Source: Linepithema humile (lineage: Eukaryota; Arthropoda; Insecta; Hymenoptera; Formicidae). From it: a stretch of DNA of 64,000 bases. Positions 1 to 11,439 of the stretch are shown here, piece by piece. Both the position numbers and the translations under genes were made by a program. How positions within the stretch are numbered: position 1 is the stretch's first letter; every line of letters starts with the position of its first letter. Location: positions 16,309,656 to 16,373,655 of the forward strand of contig NC_090130.1 of NCBI RefSeq assembly GCF_040581485.1, read 5' to 3'. The notes below the pieces were generated by a model, which was not told where the DNA came from, searched no databases, and worked only from the letters and a program-made list of their open reading frames with translations.

Positions 1-1493
1 TGAATGTCTCCGACTCTATGCCCCACAAAGACCGGCAATTTCTTGTTTCTTGCTCGAAGCCAGTGCAACACTATTGATGAATCGGTCCAAAAATATTTGT
101 TATTGATGTTAATTTCCAATGCATTTCTGACCTTGTCCATGAGCTGAGCTAGCAATTGCGCACCGCAAAGTTCCAATCTAGGTATTGACAATACCTTAAT
201 AGGCGCGACTCGAGATTTGGAACATATCAATTGCACGTCTATGGCTCCATTACTCTTGGTGCTACGCATATAAATACAAGCACCGTAGGCCCGCTCGCTT
301 GCATCACAGAATCCATGGAGTTCCTTGCGAACATTATGATCATCCTCAATAATTTTTCGTGGTATTTCAAGGTCTTCTAATTTCTGCAGCTCCTGAATGT
401 AATGCGACCATTTTGACTGAAGATCCGTGGGTAGCGTTTCGTCCCAATCTATTTGCGTCTTCCACAGTTGTTGAATCATAATTTTTGCATTTATGATAAC
501 TGGGCCCAGAAGTCCTAATGGATCAAATATTTGTGATATTTGCGACAGAATGGATCTCTTTGTGTGAGTACTTGAATTGATTCTGATTGAGATTCGATAC
601 TGAAAAACGTCCCTGAGGGGGTTCCAACTAATGCCTAGAGTCTTTGCAAATCCATCTTTGTCCAGTTCTAATAGCTGACCTTTGGAAGAGCTTGAGAGAT
701 TTTGCAATATTTCCCTATTGTTAGATGCCCATTTACGTATCTTGAATCCACCTTTACTAAGCATAGATATCAATTGATCACGGATTTCGAGCAATTTTGT
801 TTTGCTGTTGGCACCCGTAATTAGGTCATCGACATAGAAGTCCCTACGTGCTACTGATGCTCCTTCGGGAAATGAATGGGCCTCTAAGTCAGCTAGCTGT
901 CGTATCACCTTTGTGGCCACGAACGATGCTGATGCTGTGCCGTAGGTTAAGGTAAGTAGTTCATAGGTTTCAATGATATTTGCTGGATTTTCTCTCCATA
1001 GAATTCTCTGTAGCGACGTTTGCTCCTTGTTGACGATTATCTGCCTATACATCTTCTCGAGATCTCCTATTAGAACGTATTTGTACGTTTGGAAGCGTAT
1101 CAATATTGATGTACTTTCTTGTTGCAAAACAGGCCCTATCATGAGTGCATCATTTAATGAGACACCGCTCGAGGTCTTGCTTGATGCATCAAAGACTACC
1201 CGCAATTTTGTAGTAGTGCTGTCTTGCTTGATAATACAATGATGTGGCATATAAAAATGCGGCATATCATCGTTGACAGGTTCCTGGAGCTTACGCATGT
1301 GACCTAATTCTTTATATTCTTGCAGGAACTTGTTATATTCGATTCTACGTTGGGGATCCCGATTTAGTCTTTTTTCCAAGCTATGTAGTCGCTGTGTTGC
1401 AATCTTTCTGGAATGACCCAAGTTGTCAAGGATGTTTGTCTTGACTGGCAATGTTATGATGAATCTACCATCATGATTTCTTTTGTACGTTTT
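1..1493 (-). CDS. BEL/Pao pol, partial: reverse transcriptase and RNase H
   Basis: On the minus strand this stretch is open to the window edge and encodes the pol part of a BEL/Pao LTR retrotransposon. The RT catalytic YVDD box lies at 825-836, preceded by the family motif VVFDAS and followed by a KRSILSQ/FDPLGLLGP segment. An RNase H block (LHGFCDASERAYGA, then WTDSSIVLHWL) comes just before the edge. Integrase would lie beyond position 1. It continues the 1454-3451 polyprotein in another frame; the change falls in an A-run (T-run on the plus strand) near 1494-1499, so this copy has a frameshift at the protease/RT join. No other stop was seen in this part. Confidence 0.85.
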
Positions 1494-3451
1494 TTAGCAA
1501 AATGAATTTCACATGCACGTTCTTCAGGCGTTCTTGAATTTATTCTGTTACAGCCTTCCAATTGCCAAAACCTTGTAAGACTGTCATTTAATGGCTCCCT
1601 CACGGCCAAACTACAGATCGTACCTTTTGGATAGCGCCCTGTTGCGAGTTCGCCCGAGACAATCCATCCTAACAATGTCTTCTGCCAAGATGGTTGATTA
1701 TCTGCTAGCTTTATCCTGCCGATGCATAACAAGTCAAGGAATATCTCTGCTCCTATTAGAAGCTTTATTTTGGCTGGTTGATCAAATTGAGGATCTGCCA
1801 TTATGATGCCCTTGGGTATTTGTAAATCCTCCCTACTTATTCTGCTAACGGGAAGATTTTGTGTGATGGTGTCCACCACCAAGCAATCTAACGCTCTTTT
1901 GTATCCAGATGTGCGAGATCCTATAATAATTTTCGCAATGCTTCTCGTTTGTATGGATTGCTGACCGAGCCCACACACTGGAATATTAGTATCTCGCTTA
2001 AGTCCTAGTTCCCTGCAGCAATCCCTTGTGACGAAACAGGATTGAGATCCATTGTCTAATAGTGCTCGAATTGTTCTGACTCCTTTCTTACTATTTAATA
2101 CATTTACTAGCGCCGTGGCTAATAAAATTTGATGCCCAGGATTTATCGACGTATTACTTACAACGGCTGATTCTATTCCTTCTTGACCATCAACCTTTTC
2201 CTTTTTAGCATCCGGTTCAGGTTGACTCTTCGATATTTGTTCTGAGTGCAACAAGGTATTGTGACGCTTGCCACATTTCCGACACGTCCCAGCTGCACAA
2301 TCCTTTGCAAAATGAGAATTCTTTAAACAATTTAAGCACAATTTATATGATCTAGCTTCTTTTATTCGTTGATTTATGTCGAGATCCAGAAAATCCTTGC
2401 ATTTGTAAATCGTATGATTCTCCTTGTGGCAAAATCCGCACATGCTCTTAGTAGTGGCCACATGAGCTGTAGTACTCTTGTTGTGCGTTCCCTTTTCTTT
2501 AGATGACGAATCTGCGGCCTTTGTCGATCGCGACGCTGCTTCCAACGCTCTGCAACGCTGATTCAAAAAGTTAATTAATTGCTCAAAGTTTGGTAACTTA
2601 CCTCGCTCTATTGTGGTTTCCCATTCTCGATACGTTGATTGATCTAATTTGCTTGTCATCAAATGTATCATCAAATCGTCCCAGTACTGTGTAGGTCTCT
2701 TGAGTGCCTTAAGTGCACGAATATGCTTGAGAACCGTGTCCAGTAGTTTTCGTAAAATAAAGTGATTATCCTTGCTCATGACTGGCAGCTCGAATAATGC
2801 CTTCACGTGTTTTCCTACGATGAGACCAGGATCATCGTATCTATCCTTCAGCATTTGCCAAGCTTCTCTATAATTTTTAGCTGAGGCCTCTAGAGAACTT
2901 ATCACATCGAAGGCCTCTCCTTTGAGTGACGACAGCAAGTATTGCATCTTTTGTACATCGGGCAGTACTGTATTCTGTTCTATCATACTGTAGAACATGT
3001 TTCGATATGCTATCCATTCCTCATATTTACCAGAGAACGTGGGTAAGCTTACACGAGGTAACTTTAGGCTGTCGTTTATTAGGCTGGTTCCGTTTGTTCT
3101 CGGAGTGCCTTCTCTTCCCTGATGATTCTGCTCTGTTAATAGTGGACGAGCTTCCGCGAGTTTTTCCTCTATTAATGTTTCGAAGGCTGAAGTTACCGTG
3201 AAATATTTTTCTTCAAATGTTGGCCTTTCGTCGCTTTCTATTGGGACTTCCGCTTCCTCCTCGAATGTTTCTATCTCTGACTGTACCTGATTAAATTCGT
3301 CCCATGCAGTGTGTAGCTTCTGCAATCGTACACGCAGTTCTATTACTGTTGCTCGTTGGGCGTCTCTTCCTTCTATATATGAGTGAGCCCTTGTGCATTG
3401 CGACTTTATTGTCGTGCGCTTTCTTTTCAATCGCTTGACCTCCTCTTGCAT
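1454..3451 (-). CDS. BEL/Pao gag plus aspartic protease
   Basis: A 665-residue ORF with the normal BEL/Pao order. Residues 1-110 are charged and coiled-coil-like. A DUF1759-type gag domain follows at about 130-300, with LPRVSLPTFSG at its start. Three cysteine-histidine knuckles lie near 338-351, 372-385 and 390-402. A DUF1758-type retropepsin follows (LLDNGSQSCFV, residues 464-474). The Met was chosen because it is the first after the leader that carries the primer-binding site. The last residues are out of register: the family sequence continues in another frame from about 1494, so the TAA at 1454 is a product of frameshift. Gag packages the RNA and the protease matures the polyprotein. Confidence 0.9.
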   Translation of the reverse strand: MQEEVKRLKRKRTTIKSQCTRAHSYIEGRDAQRATVIELRVRLQKLHTAWDEFNQVQSEIETFEEEAEVPIESDERPTFEEKYFTVTSAFETLIEEKLAEARPLLTEQNHQGREGTPRTNGTSLINDSLKLPRVSLPTFSGKYEEWIAYRNMFYSMIEQNTVLPDVQKMQYLLSSLKGEAFDVISSLEASAKNYREAWQMLKDRYDDPGLIVGKHVKALFELPVMSKDNHFILRKLLDTVLKHIRALKALKRPTQYWDDLMIHLMTSKLDQSTYREWETTIERGKLPNFEQLINFLNQRCRALEAASRSTKAADSSSKEKGTHNKSTTAHVATTKSMCGFCHKENHTIYKCKDFLDLDINQRIKEARSYKLCLNCLKNSHFAKDCAAGTCRKCGKRHNTLLHSEQISKSQPEPDAKKEKVDGQEGIESAVVSNTSINPGHQILLATALVNVLNSKKGVRTIRALLDNGSQSCFVTRDCCRELGLKRDTNIPVCGLGQQSIQTRSIAKIIIGSRTSGYKRALDCLVVDTITQNLPVSRISREDLQIPKGIIMADPQFDQPAKIKLLIGAEIFLDLLCIGRIKLADNQPSWQKTLLGWIVSGELATGRYPKGTICSLAVREPLNDSLTRFWQLEGCNRINSRTPEERACEIHFAKKRTKEIMMVDSS

Positions 3452-4058
3452 GATCGACCTATTTCACCACGGTTTCTATTATTATAGCAAATTTAGTTAG
3501 AATCGTAGCGATCGTAATGAACTAATTGTGTTGCTTGACAGCTCAGAGGTTATGTTACGCTAGCTCGCCGTATGTAGCCTCTGATCCTTTTTTTTGTTAT
3601 TAATATTTGTGCATTGCAGATGCACCTTTTATAAATGTGCTTCCCGACTGACTCAGTGAATCGCAGTCACGAGGATTTCACGCTTGGAAAGAACGTCTTA
3701 CTTTTATTGTTTCTTCCTAATACAGCTGACTGTAACTGCATCCGGCTCGAAGGACCAAAATCCTATGGATAGGCATTTAATGATTTAATCCGTTTTGCTT
3801 TTTTCCTTTTACCTTTATTTCGGACTTGACTGACATTACAACGTAAGTACTCGCTCGACTCGACTCCCTCTCGTGGCGTTTGCGTCCACTTCCGTTTTAC
3901 AAATAATACAGGCGCGAAATTAAAACATTTGAAAGTAGCAGTAACAGTCGTGTCTCCGCACTGCTCATTGATAGAATTCATAAGGTTACGCTTCATGGAG
4001 GCGTACAACTAGTGCTTCGCACGCTGCGCTAACGTTGTTGGCTACTGGGTGGTCGTAG
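3452..4058 (-). repeat. Probable 5' LTR and leader of the minus-strand BEL/Pao element
   Basis: 3452-3739 is the untranslated leader between the primer-binding site and gag. 3758 to about 4058 should be the 5' LTR; on the minus strand it contains an AATAAA near 3820. The partner LTR is outside the window, so the ends cannot be fixed. The right limit is set only by the start of unrelated plus-strand integrase sequence near 4060. An 81-codon ORF inside is not considered a gene. Confidence 0.5.
3740..3757 (-). promoter_or_regulatory. Primer-binding site for tRNA-Tyr
   Basis: The minus strand reads TGGTCCTTCGAGCCGGAT, which is complementary to the 3' end (with CCA) of an insect tRNA-Tyr. It sits about 290 nt upstream of the gag start, where minus-strand DNA synthesis would begin. 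The plus-strand BEL element has the same site with two transitions (17100-17117). Confidence 0.8.
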
Positions 4059-4062
4059 CGCC

Positions 4063-4308
4063 GTGAAGAGTCACATACGTAAATGCGTGCTCTGCGCTCG
4101 TCACTCGGCACGACTCTCATGTCAGTTCATGGGGAACCTTCCCTCTTCTCGGGTCAATCCATCTCCTCCTTTCTCGCATACCGGAGTGGACTATGCAGGT
4201 CCTTTTTTCATTATTCCCTTCGTCGGTCGAGGACAGAAGGCGCGAAAGTCGTACATCGCATTGTTCGTTTGTTTTGTTACCAAAGCTATTCACCTTGAGC
4301 TTGTTTGA
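4063..4308 (+). pseudogene. BEL/Pao integrase fragment, opposite strand
   Basis: An 81-residue reading frame matches the middle of a BEL/Pao integrase: the end of the zinc-binding domain (CVLCARHSA), then the catalytic-core start with its first acidic residue (HTGVDYAGPFF), and the conserved block ending KAIHLELV, where it meets a stop. The second and third catalytic residues are not found downstream. It is oriented against the neighbouring minus-strand BEL element, so it is a separate fragment truncated on both sides. Confidence 0.75.
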
Positions 4309-4624
4309 GCCGCTTCGGGACATATCATTTTGTACCGGATAACCGTTCGTTTAAACGTTGTTTATTTGACATTCACCGATCTCGTTCGTTTTGGCGTTAC
4401 GACTGATATCTGTTTTGCTAAAGCATTGTCGGATCAACTGCCGTTTTCGTGATCGCGTTTTCAAACTTCAGTACGGTTACCGATTTTATCTTATGCTACC
4501 GTGTTTGTGGGCGAATTGTCTCGCTACCGCCTTATTAAACTATTACCGCCGTATCGGCTTCGGTCGAGCACGAATTCTACCGTTACATTCATCTTTAACC
4601 TTGTCAAATTGATTGTTAAATATA
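4309..4624. other. Unassigned sequence between integrase fragment and foldback
   Basis: No conserved coding was found. It may be decayed continuation of the integrase fragment; the short ORFs here have no recognisable motif. Confidence 0.3.
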
Positions 4625-5394
4625 TTTTTCAAAAAATTGTATATATTAAATCTTTCAAAAAAACCTGTCATATATATTATCAAGAGATATATTAAAACTT
4701 TTCAAAAAAAACTTGTATATATTAAAATTTTCAAAAAAGCTATTATATATACTTTCTACAAAAAAATATGATATCAGGAAATGGCACCAAGTGGGACTAA
4801 AGAACTATGAAAAAAGTTGTACACTATTTCTATAAAACTCTCCTATAAAATTCTATAAAATTAAAAAATTTTTTAATATATTTAAAAAATAAAAATATTT
4901 AATTAAAAAATAAAAAAATATAAAAAATTTAATCAAAATAAAAAGATATTTATTAAAAAACGCAAAAAAACTTGGCGCTGCTACACCACAAAGTATTATA
5001 AAGCAATGAAATTAACATGTAGTTTACTGTAGCAGCGCCAAATTTTTTTGCGTTTTTTAATAAATATCTTTTTATTTTGATTAAATTTTTTTATATTTTT
5101 TTATTTTTTAATTAAATATTTTTATTTTTTAAATATATTAAAAAATTTTTTAATTTTATAGAATTTTATAGAAGAGTTTTATAGAAATAGTGTGCAACTT
5201 TTTTCATAGTTTTTTAGTCCCACTTGGTGCCATTTCCTGATATCATATTTTTTTGTAGAAAGTATATATAATAGCTTTTTTGAAAATTTTAATATATACA
5301 AGTTTTTTTTGGAACGTTTTAATATATCTCTTGATAATATATATGACAGGTTTTTTTGAAAAGTTTAATATATACGACAATTTTTTTGAAAGAT
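4625..5394. repeat. Foldback element, copy 1
   Basis: A long AT-rich inverted repeat. The left arm (4625-4984) and right arm (5029-5394) pair with few mismatches around a 44-nt loop (4985-5028). The arm tips nearest the loop are GC-richer (TTGGCGCTGCTAC). Each arm contains a block reading ATATCAGGAAATGGCACC, or its complement, and poly-T/A runs. The left arm lacks about 100 bp of outer sequence that the right side and copy 2 (7405-8416) still have. No ORF is convincing, so this is a non-autonomous foldback element. Confidence 0.85.
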
Positions 5395-5934
5395 AAAACA
5401 ATACGGTTTTGTTTTAGTTGTGACAAGAGCGTGTACTTGGCGCCTTTTTTTATACCTTTTTTTAAAAAAGGTAATTTTTTGATAGATATTATTTTATTTT
5501 TTTGTAATATATACCATGTGCACAAAGTACACTTTCTGTTCTGTCTGTCCACTAATTACAGAATACTGAGAGTGTTGTCAGCATGTCTTGCTACACTTCT
5601 GTACTTTAAGATCAAAAAAAATTTTTTTCATAAAGAATACTATTATTTTGATATACACTATCTTTATTCGTCCCCACAACACGTTATATATATATATATA
5701 TATACATTTTACGACCGATATTATATCAATGTTAATTAATATCATCAAAGCTGCGAGCTGACAGGTCTGTGCGCCGCCATATTAGAAATTAGAAAAGGAA
5801 AGACGTCTTTTAGAAAAAGAAATCTGAACGCATTAGTTGAGTGCGTTCTGATTGGTTGCGTGCTGACGACGCTGACCAATAAGACATGCGTGACATTCTA
5901 GCGTGACATCCGAGAAAAATAATGATTTTTTAGA
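5395..5934. other. Right flank of foldback copy 1
   Basis: 5395-5510 (GAGCGTGTACTTGGCGCC, then paired T/A runs) is homologous to the outer part of foldback copy 2 and its right flank. The rest, including a (TA)n run at 5686-5704, has no recognisable gene. Confidence 0.4.
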
Positions 5935-6180
5935 TTTCTCGACTTTGGATGCATATATCTTAATTTATAAAGCACACAGAGCAAAAACAAGCATACTTTC
6001 CTTATATATCTTAGGTATGCGCTTTCGATTGAGCCTATTACCAACTCAATCGGCCCAGCCGTTACTGAGATCCGATAATCTCGGCTCATCTGAACCTTCC
6101 GTCTCGCGTAAAGATACACGGTCGGTCTTGCGCTACGCGTGAACTTGGCGCGAGACACTACCATGTCTCTTGATATCATT
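5935..6180 (+). repeat. Conserved multi-hairpin block, copy 1
   Basis: Directly repeated at 9040-9290, each time to the right of a foldback element. It contains three small stem-loops: 6026-6052 (CGATTGAG/CTCAATCG), 6067-6082 (GAGAT/ATCTC) and 6152-6169 (GAGACA/TGTCTC), ending in TTGATA. A terminal hairpin of this sort recalls the 3' end of Helitron or Helentron elements, but no CTRR end is present, so the class is unassigned. Confidence 0.6.
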
Positions 6181-6391
6181 GTTAAATATTAATTACTGTA
6201 TTATCCTTGCGTTCGCCTCTTACTCCGGATTCTCAACGTAACATAAAAGAACTGCACCCCTCTGCCATATACTGAGCGAGGAACGGCCGGACATATTAAA
6301 AGAATTATTGAAGTTACCGTTATCGCGGTGCGATTACACGCACCTGGCGCCCATTCCCGGTTACCGATTTCGTCGGGTTATCTCTGCTATC

Positions 6392-6556
6392 GAGTTACCG
6401 AATCGTGCATTTGTTGCCGATATCGCGTGAGTTACCTAGCTGCCGAAATACGTGGAGTACCGCGAGTTACCGAGTCGTGCATTTACTGCCGACACCGCGT
6501 AAGTTATCTAACTCCCGAAGAACGTGGAGTACCGCGGGTTACCGACTTCCATTGGG
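6392..6556 (+). repeat. 72-bp tandem repeat, about 2.3 units
   Basis: Units start at 6392 (GAGTTACCGAATCGTG), 6464 and 6536 (partial). The 72-bp period is a multiple of three, so an ORF at 6328-6630 repeats its peptide, but no protein family is recognised. A shorter related GTTACCGA motif precedes the first unit. Confidence 0.7.
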
Positions 6557-7404
6557 CGTGCTCCCTCGGATCTGGCATGATTCCGAGGCTAGTTCACGTC
6601 GCAGGCAATATCCGGGAACTAAACTTTTGATTTTTTCTGTCTATTATACCAATACCAAACGCATAGATAGATAAGCAAAAATTATTGATAAGAGATTTTT
6701 TTAGATTAAGCTTCTAATAATAAGTTTTCCAGCAAACCAATATGTATCTGTTACATAACTCCAAGAGCACATTTAGAGAACCAAGTAATATTTCTATAAT
6801 TATGTATATAACTTATAACATTTCTCTTAATATGGCGTATGTAGTACTCTTGAGACATATCACCTATGTAACATTCTGTATTTCTTAATAATATCACAAA
6901 TCTTATCTTACAGATACGTCTTTGTAATGTTATTACAGATATGTAACCAATATAATTTTTTTTTGCAACGCGCACGCGCGAGTCACGTGTCATTATACTC
7001 ATTGAGTCAGCAATCTTCATTTTTATTCTTGTAGTGTTCGTACTTGACCTAATTTTATTACATTTGGACACGACAGTTTGTCAATTAGTGGCCATTTTGT
7101 GTATAGCAATTAATCAAAAAGGAAGAATTGATAGAGTCCTTTGATAGAGATTTACATACAAATTCATCAAAAATGATTTGATAATAACAAGAGTTCAACA
7201 AGAACAATAACCATAATAACCAACTAGATTAATAAAGGCACTCAAGCTAATTCCGAAAACTGTATACTATGATAAAGGTGTAGCATATATATTACAAACT
7301 TGTTTGAAAATATATATGATATATGTATAGTACATACGTATAGTACGTACGTAATACATACATACGTATAAGTATGTAAAATATATGTACATGTTACATT
7401 ACAT
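6557..7404. other. AT-rich sequence without recognised genes
   Basis: No coding or element ends recognised. 7310-7400 is rich in TACGTA and GTATGTA motifs. Confidence 0.4.
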
Positions 7405-8416
7405 TTTTAAAAAAAGGTAAAAAAAAAGGCGCCAAGTGCACGCTCTTGTCATAACTAAAACAAAACAGTATTGTTTTACTTTTCAAAAAAATTGTCGTAT
7501 ATATTAAATCTTTCAAAAAAACCTGTCGTATATATTAAAATTTTCAAAAAAAGCTATCCTATATATTTCTTACAAAAAAATATGATATCAGGAAATGGCA
7601 CCAAGTGGGACTAAAGAACTATGAAAAAACTTGTACACTATTTCTATAAAACTCTTCTATAAAACTCTTGTACATAAAGCTGTCGTATATATAATTAATT
7701 ATATTATATACTGTATTTTATCATAAAATATAGTATATAAATAAAAATATTTAATAAATATTTAAATATATTTAAATATTTAAATATTTAATAAAAAATA
7801 AAAATATTTAATTAAAAAATTAAAAAATATAAAAAATTTAATCAAAATAAAAAAATATTTATTAAAAAACGCAAAAAAACTTGGCGCTGCTACAGTAAAT
7901 TACATGTTAATTTCATTACTTTATTGCTTTATAATACTTTGTGGTGTAGCAGCGCCAAGTTTTTTTGCGTTTTTTAATAAATATTTTTTTATTTTGATTA
8001 AATTTTTTATATTTTTTAATTTTTTAATTAAATATTTTTATTTTTTATTAAATATTTAAAATTTTTATTAAATATTTTTATTTATATACTATATTTTATG
8101 ATAAAATACAGTATATAATATAATTAATTATATATACGACAGCTTTATGTACAAGAGTTTTATAGAAGAGTTTTATAGAAATAGTGTACAAGTTTTTTCA
8201 TAGTTTTTTAGTCCCACTTGGTGCCATTTCCTGATATCATATTTTTTTGTAAGAAATATATAGGATAGCTTTTTTTGAAAATTTTAATATATACGACAGG
8301 TTTTTTTGAAAGATTTAATATATACGACAATTTTTTTGAAAAGTAAAACAATACTGTTTTGTTTTAGTTATGACAAGAGCGTGCACTTGGCGCCTTTTTT
8401 TTACCTTTTTTTAAAA
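7405..8416. repeat. Foldback element, copy 2
   Basis: The fuller copy of the 4625-5394 element. The left arm (7405-7893) and right arm (7946-8416) flank a 52-nt loop (7894-7945). The arms include the outer motif GGCGCCAAGTGCACGCTC, absent from the left side of copy 1. The loop is the reverse complement of copy 1's loop apart from an 8-nt insertion. No transposase is present. Confidence 0.88.
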
Positions 8417-8740
8417 AAGGTAATTTTTTGATAGATATTTTTTTTTTTTTTTAATAATATATATACAACAGTTTTTTTTAATTTAATATATACAATTTTT
8501 TTGAAAGGTAATAAAATTGACTGGAAATTATAAATATTGTTGGAACTAATTTAGTATACATAGAACAGAAATATTAAACTTTGAGCTATTTAATTTTATT
8601 TATTTTAGACAAATCATCCACTAAAGTCTCGAATCATGTATGAATAATAACTTGTAAAATAAAAAATTTTCAAAGGTGTAATAGATACTTACTAAGACAT
8701 TCACATTCACCAACATATCACTTATTTCATTTAATACGAA

Positions 8741-8850
8741 TTTCTAACAAATTTGGTCACTCGTACTACACTGCTCTGGATTAATAAGCATTCTTGAGTG
8801 TGCACCAAAGTAACAAAGCAATGTAGTGCGAGTGACCAAATTTGTTAGAC
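8741..8850. repeat. Short foldback (MITE-like)
   Basis: Arms of about 33 bp (8741-8774 and 8818-8850, core CAAATTTGGTCACTCG and its complement) around a 43-bp loop. It lies between foldback copy 2 and hairpin block copy 2 and is absent from the matching region after copy 1, so it is probably a separate insertion. Confidence 0.7.
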
Positions 8851-9039
8851 CGAATTCATTATTATTACTTTTTTATAACACTTTCTGATCTGGTTATATG
8901 TAAAAATGTCAAATCGTAAGCGCGCGACGCGCGGCTTCTAAGCGCCATCAGCGCACCTAACGTCAGAAATCGGAAACTGGACATTTTTTAGCTGGACATC
9001 CTAGAGAACCTAAAAAATATATGATAAAAATGTCAACAT

Positions 9040-9290
9040 TTCGACTTTGGATTATTATAACTTTTTTTCTACAGCACCTACAGTAAAAACAAGCATACTT
9101 TTTTTATGTAATTTGGGTATACGCTATCGATTGAGCCTATTATCAACTCAATCGGCACAGCCGTTATTGAGATCCGATAATCTCGGCTCGTCTGAACTTT
9201 CGGGCTCGCGTAAAGATACACGGTCGGTCTTGCGCTCGCGTTGCGCGCTGCGCGTGAACTTGGCGCGAGACACTACCGTGTCTCTTGATA
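9040..9290 (+). repeat. Conserved multi-hairpin block, copy 2
   Basis: Homologous to 5935-6180 in the same orientation. Hairpins at 9128-9154 and 9267-9284; the latter has a 7-bp stem (GAGACAC/GTGTCTC), one pair longer than in copy 1. It ends in TTGATA like copy 1. Confidence 0.6.
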
Positions 9291-10353
9291 ATATAAAGAT
9301 CTGATACATATATGTAATATCTAAAATTGCTGACATAGAACTACATGAATGTATCTTTTACCTGTACATATAATATTACTTGTAATATTCGTAATATTAC
9401 AGATACATATATAATACATTATATGGTTTGCTGGGTTTTGAGTTCCATGTCATAATTTCATATAATCCAATTTACTGCAGTCTTATTTTATACGTACAAA
9501 CTGCATAACGCATATACAAAGAAAATATTTTCATGAACTGACAATCTTGTAACGGTAAAGAAAAATATATTTTCCTAATTTTTTTAATTTTTTTGGATTA
9601 AAATCGGATTTTAAATTCAGAAAGTTGGTTTCCCAGAACTCCTCTTTAAGCTGTCATTTTGGGAAAAGAGGAATCTTTTGAAAAAAAACAAAAAAAAAAC
9701 AGGTTTTTATTACAATAATATGCCACTCAGCCATTTTTGTCGTAAGAAACTTTTGAAATAACACATCAATTAGCCTCTTCCTCTTTTACGGCGGGGAAAA
9801 CAAAAGCACTCTTCCTCATGTAAAATTTTAATTTGTATTCGTTATTTTCATTTTTAGTTTTATTGATTAAGATTATTAATTATACGCACAAAATTTTACG
9901 AGTTTTTTTTGCAAGTTTTAAAGATAATTAACCTTTACTAACTCGAAGATATAAAAGAAACTAAAAAATAAAAGCCTTATGTTTTGATCTTCTTTTTTAA
10001 TCTAAAATTGAAACATATCCTTTTCATTATAAAATGTCAAAAAACAGATTTTTTCTTCAAAAAACTTAACAGGAGATCAAAAAGTTCAAAAAAATTTTTT
10101 TTTTAATTTTTAAGATCGATTTAGGAGATTTAGCAGATATCGTGGTATCATCTTTTATATGTCAGATATCATCTTTTTCCAATTTTATTTCAATTCAAAG
10201 AAAATTCTTCTGGCAAGACGCTCGTAAACGTATTATATGTTCGTATACGTATTATATATGTTTATGAAATTTTGTAATATTTGATTAATTTTTTTTATCG
10301 TTTGTATAGGCTTTAAAGTTCTATATAAATATTATAAAATTCACAAAATTTAC
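9291..10353. other. AT-rich sequence, probable EML intron
   Basis: No exon, RNA gene or element end recognised. By position it should be intron downstream of the EML exon that ends at 10354. Confidence 0.4.
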
Positions 10354-10611
10354 CTGTGTAGTCCACAATAATTTGTGCCTCCGCCAGAGAGCAATATTCT
10401 TATCATGTCCTGCAGTAGCAAAGACTTCATCATCAGGATGGACCGCCAGACCCCACAATTGTCTGCCATGGCCGAATACTACTTGGTTGAATCTTCTTTG
10501 CAAAGAACCTTCGAGAATGTTGTTTCGTGTGGTTCCCACATAAATATTTCCGTCGTTTCGTCCAGGACGTTGCGGGTATATACTACGGATTCCACCTACC
10601 GATTCTGGCAG
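10354..10611 (-). CDS. EML: EMAP-like (EML) protein, internal WD40 exon
   Basis: An 86-codon internal exon with an acceptor (TTATAG) just above 10611 and a donor (CAG/GTAAAT) below 10354, both phase 0. The peptide contains GTTRNNILEG and a WD40 repeat with GHGRQLWGLAVHP and AGHDKNIALW. This order is characteristic of the tandem WD40 propellers of echinoderm microtubule-associated protein-like proteins, which bind microtubules and tubulin. It follows in phase from the 12102-12362 exon, 1.5 kb upstream on the minus strand. Other exons were not found in the window. It is the only clear host gene here. Confidence 0.85.
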
Positions 10612-11110
10612 CTATAACATGAAATTTGGATCTGAATATGCAATATATACTTTTTGGATAGTAATTTTGCATTTCAAATGCATTTTATTAACATAATCTT
10701 CTATTTTTTATTGTGTCTTCTATTTTTTTATTGATTATCTTATTTTAGTAGTATTTTTTGTAATGATAGCTATTGGCTAAATATAATTATAGTATTTTAT
10801 ATTTTGGAAATATAATACTTTTTTAATACTTCTTTATAAAGTCAATATTAATAAAAAATAATAAAATAATGAAAAAAAGATAATTATTATTATCTTTATT
10901 GCACGTCTATGATAATGCCTTTATATTAATAAAACGTAAAATATTATTTTTTTGTTAATATTAGTGATGATAAAATCAAGTTAATATACCTTCAGTCATA
11001 GATATACAATAATTAATTTGTGTTAATAAAAAATTATATAATTAAATAATGCAAACAAGTTAATAAAAAATTAATTAAGTTAATTGTAATAAAAATTAAA
11101 TTAAATTATA

Positions 11111-11358
11111 CTGGGTGTCTGATAATTACTACGACAATGCTCGTGAGCGGACAGATTGTCGTACAACACTCGCAGTCATACCTAGAGCATATATCCCATA
11201 GTCTAGCTGCGCAAAACGCATGTTTGTTCGCTAAATCCTTCTTAATTAATTTTTCAATAATTATTGCAAAAATTGTAAAAGGATAAAGGAAATTTCTATT
11301 CGACTCATTATAGTCTATCTGCTTACGAGCGTTGTCGTGGTTATTATGAGATACTCTG
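11111..11358. mobile_element. Mariner-like MITE in EML intron
   Basis: A 248-bp element with imperfect terminal inverted repeats of about 33 bp (CTGGGTGTCTGATAATTA at the left, complementary to the right end) and TA on both sides, the target duplication of Tc1/mariner elements. No coding capacity. Confidence 0.7.
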
Positions 11359-11439
11359 TATAAAGAAATTTATTTATTAAATTATATAAAAATTATATAA
11401 TACATAAATAAATATAGTGTTTTTCATAATACATAAGTA

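Noticed and set aside
6392..6556. CRISPR-like array
   Set aside because: Units are contiguous tandem repeats with no unique spacers, in a eukaryotic sequence.
9291..10320. Additional EML exons
   Set aside because: No WD40-like peptide with splice sites could be found on the minus strand.
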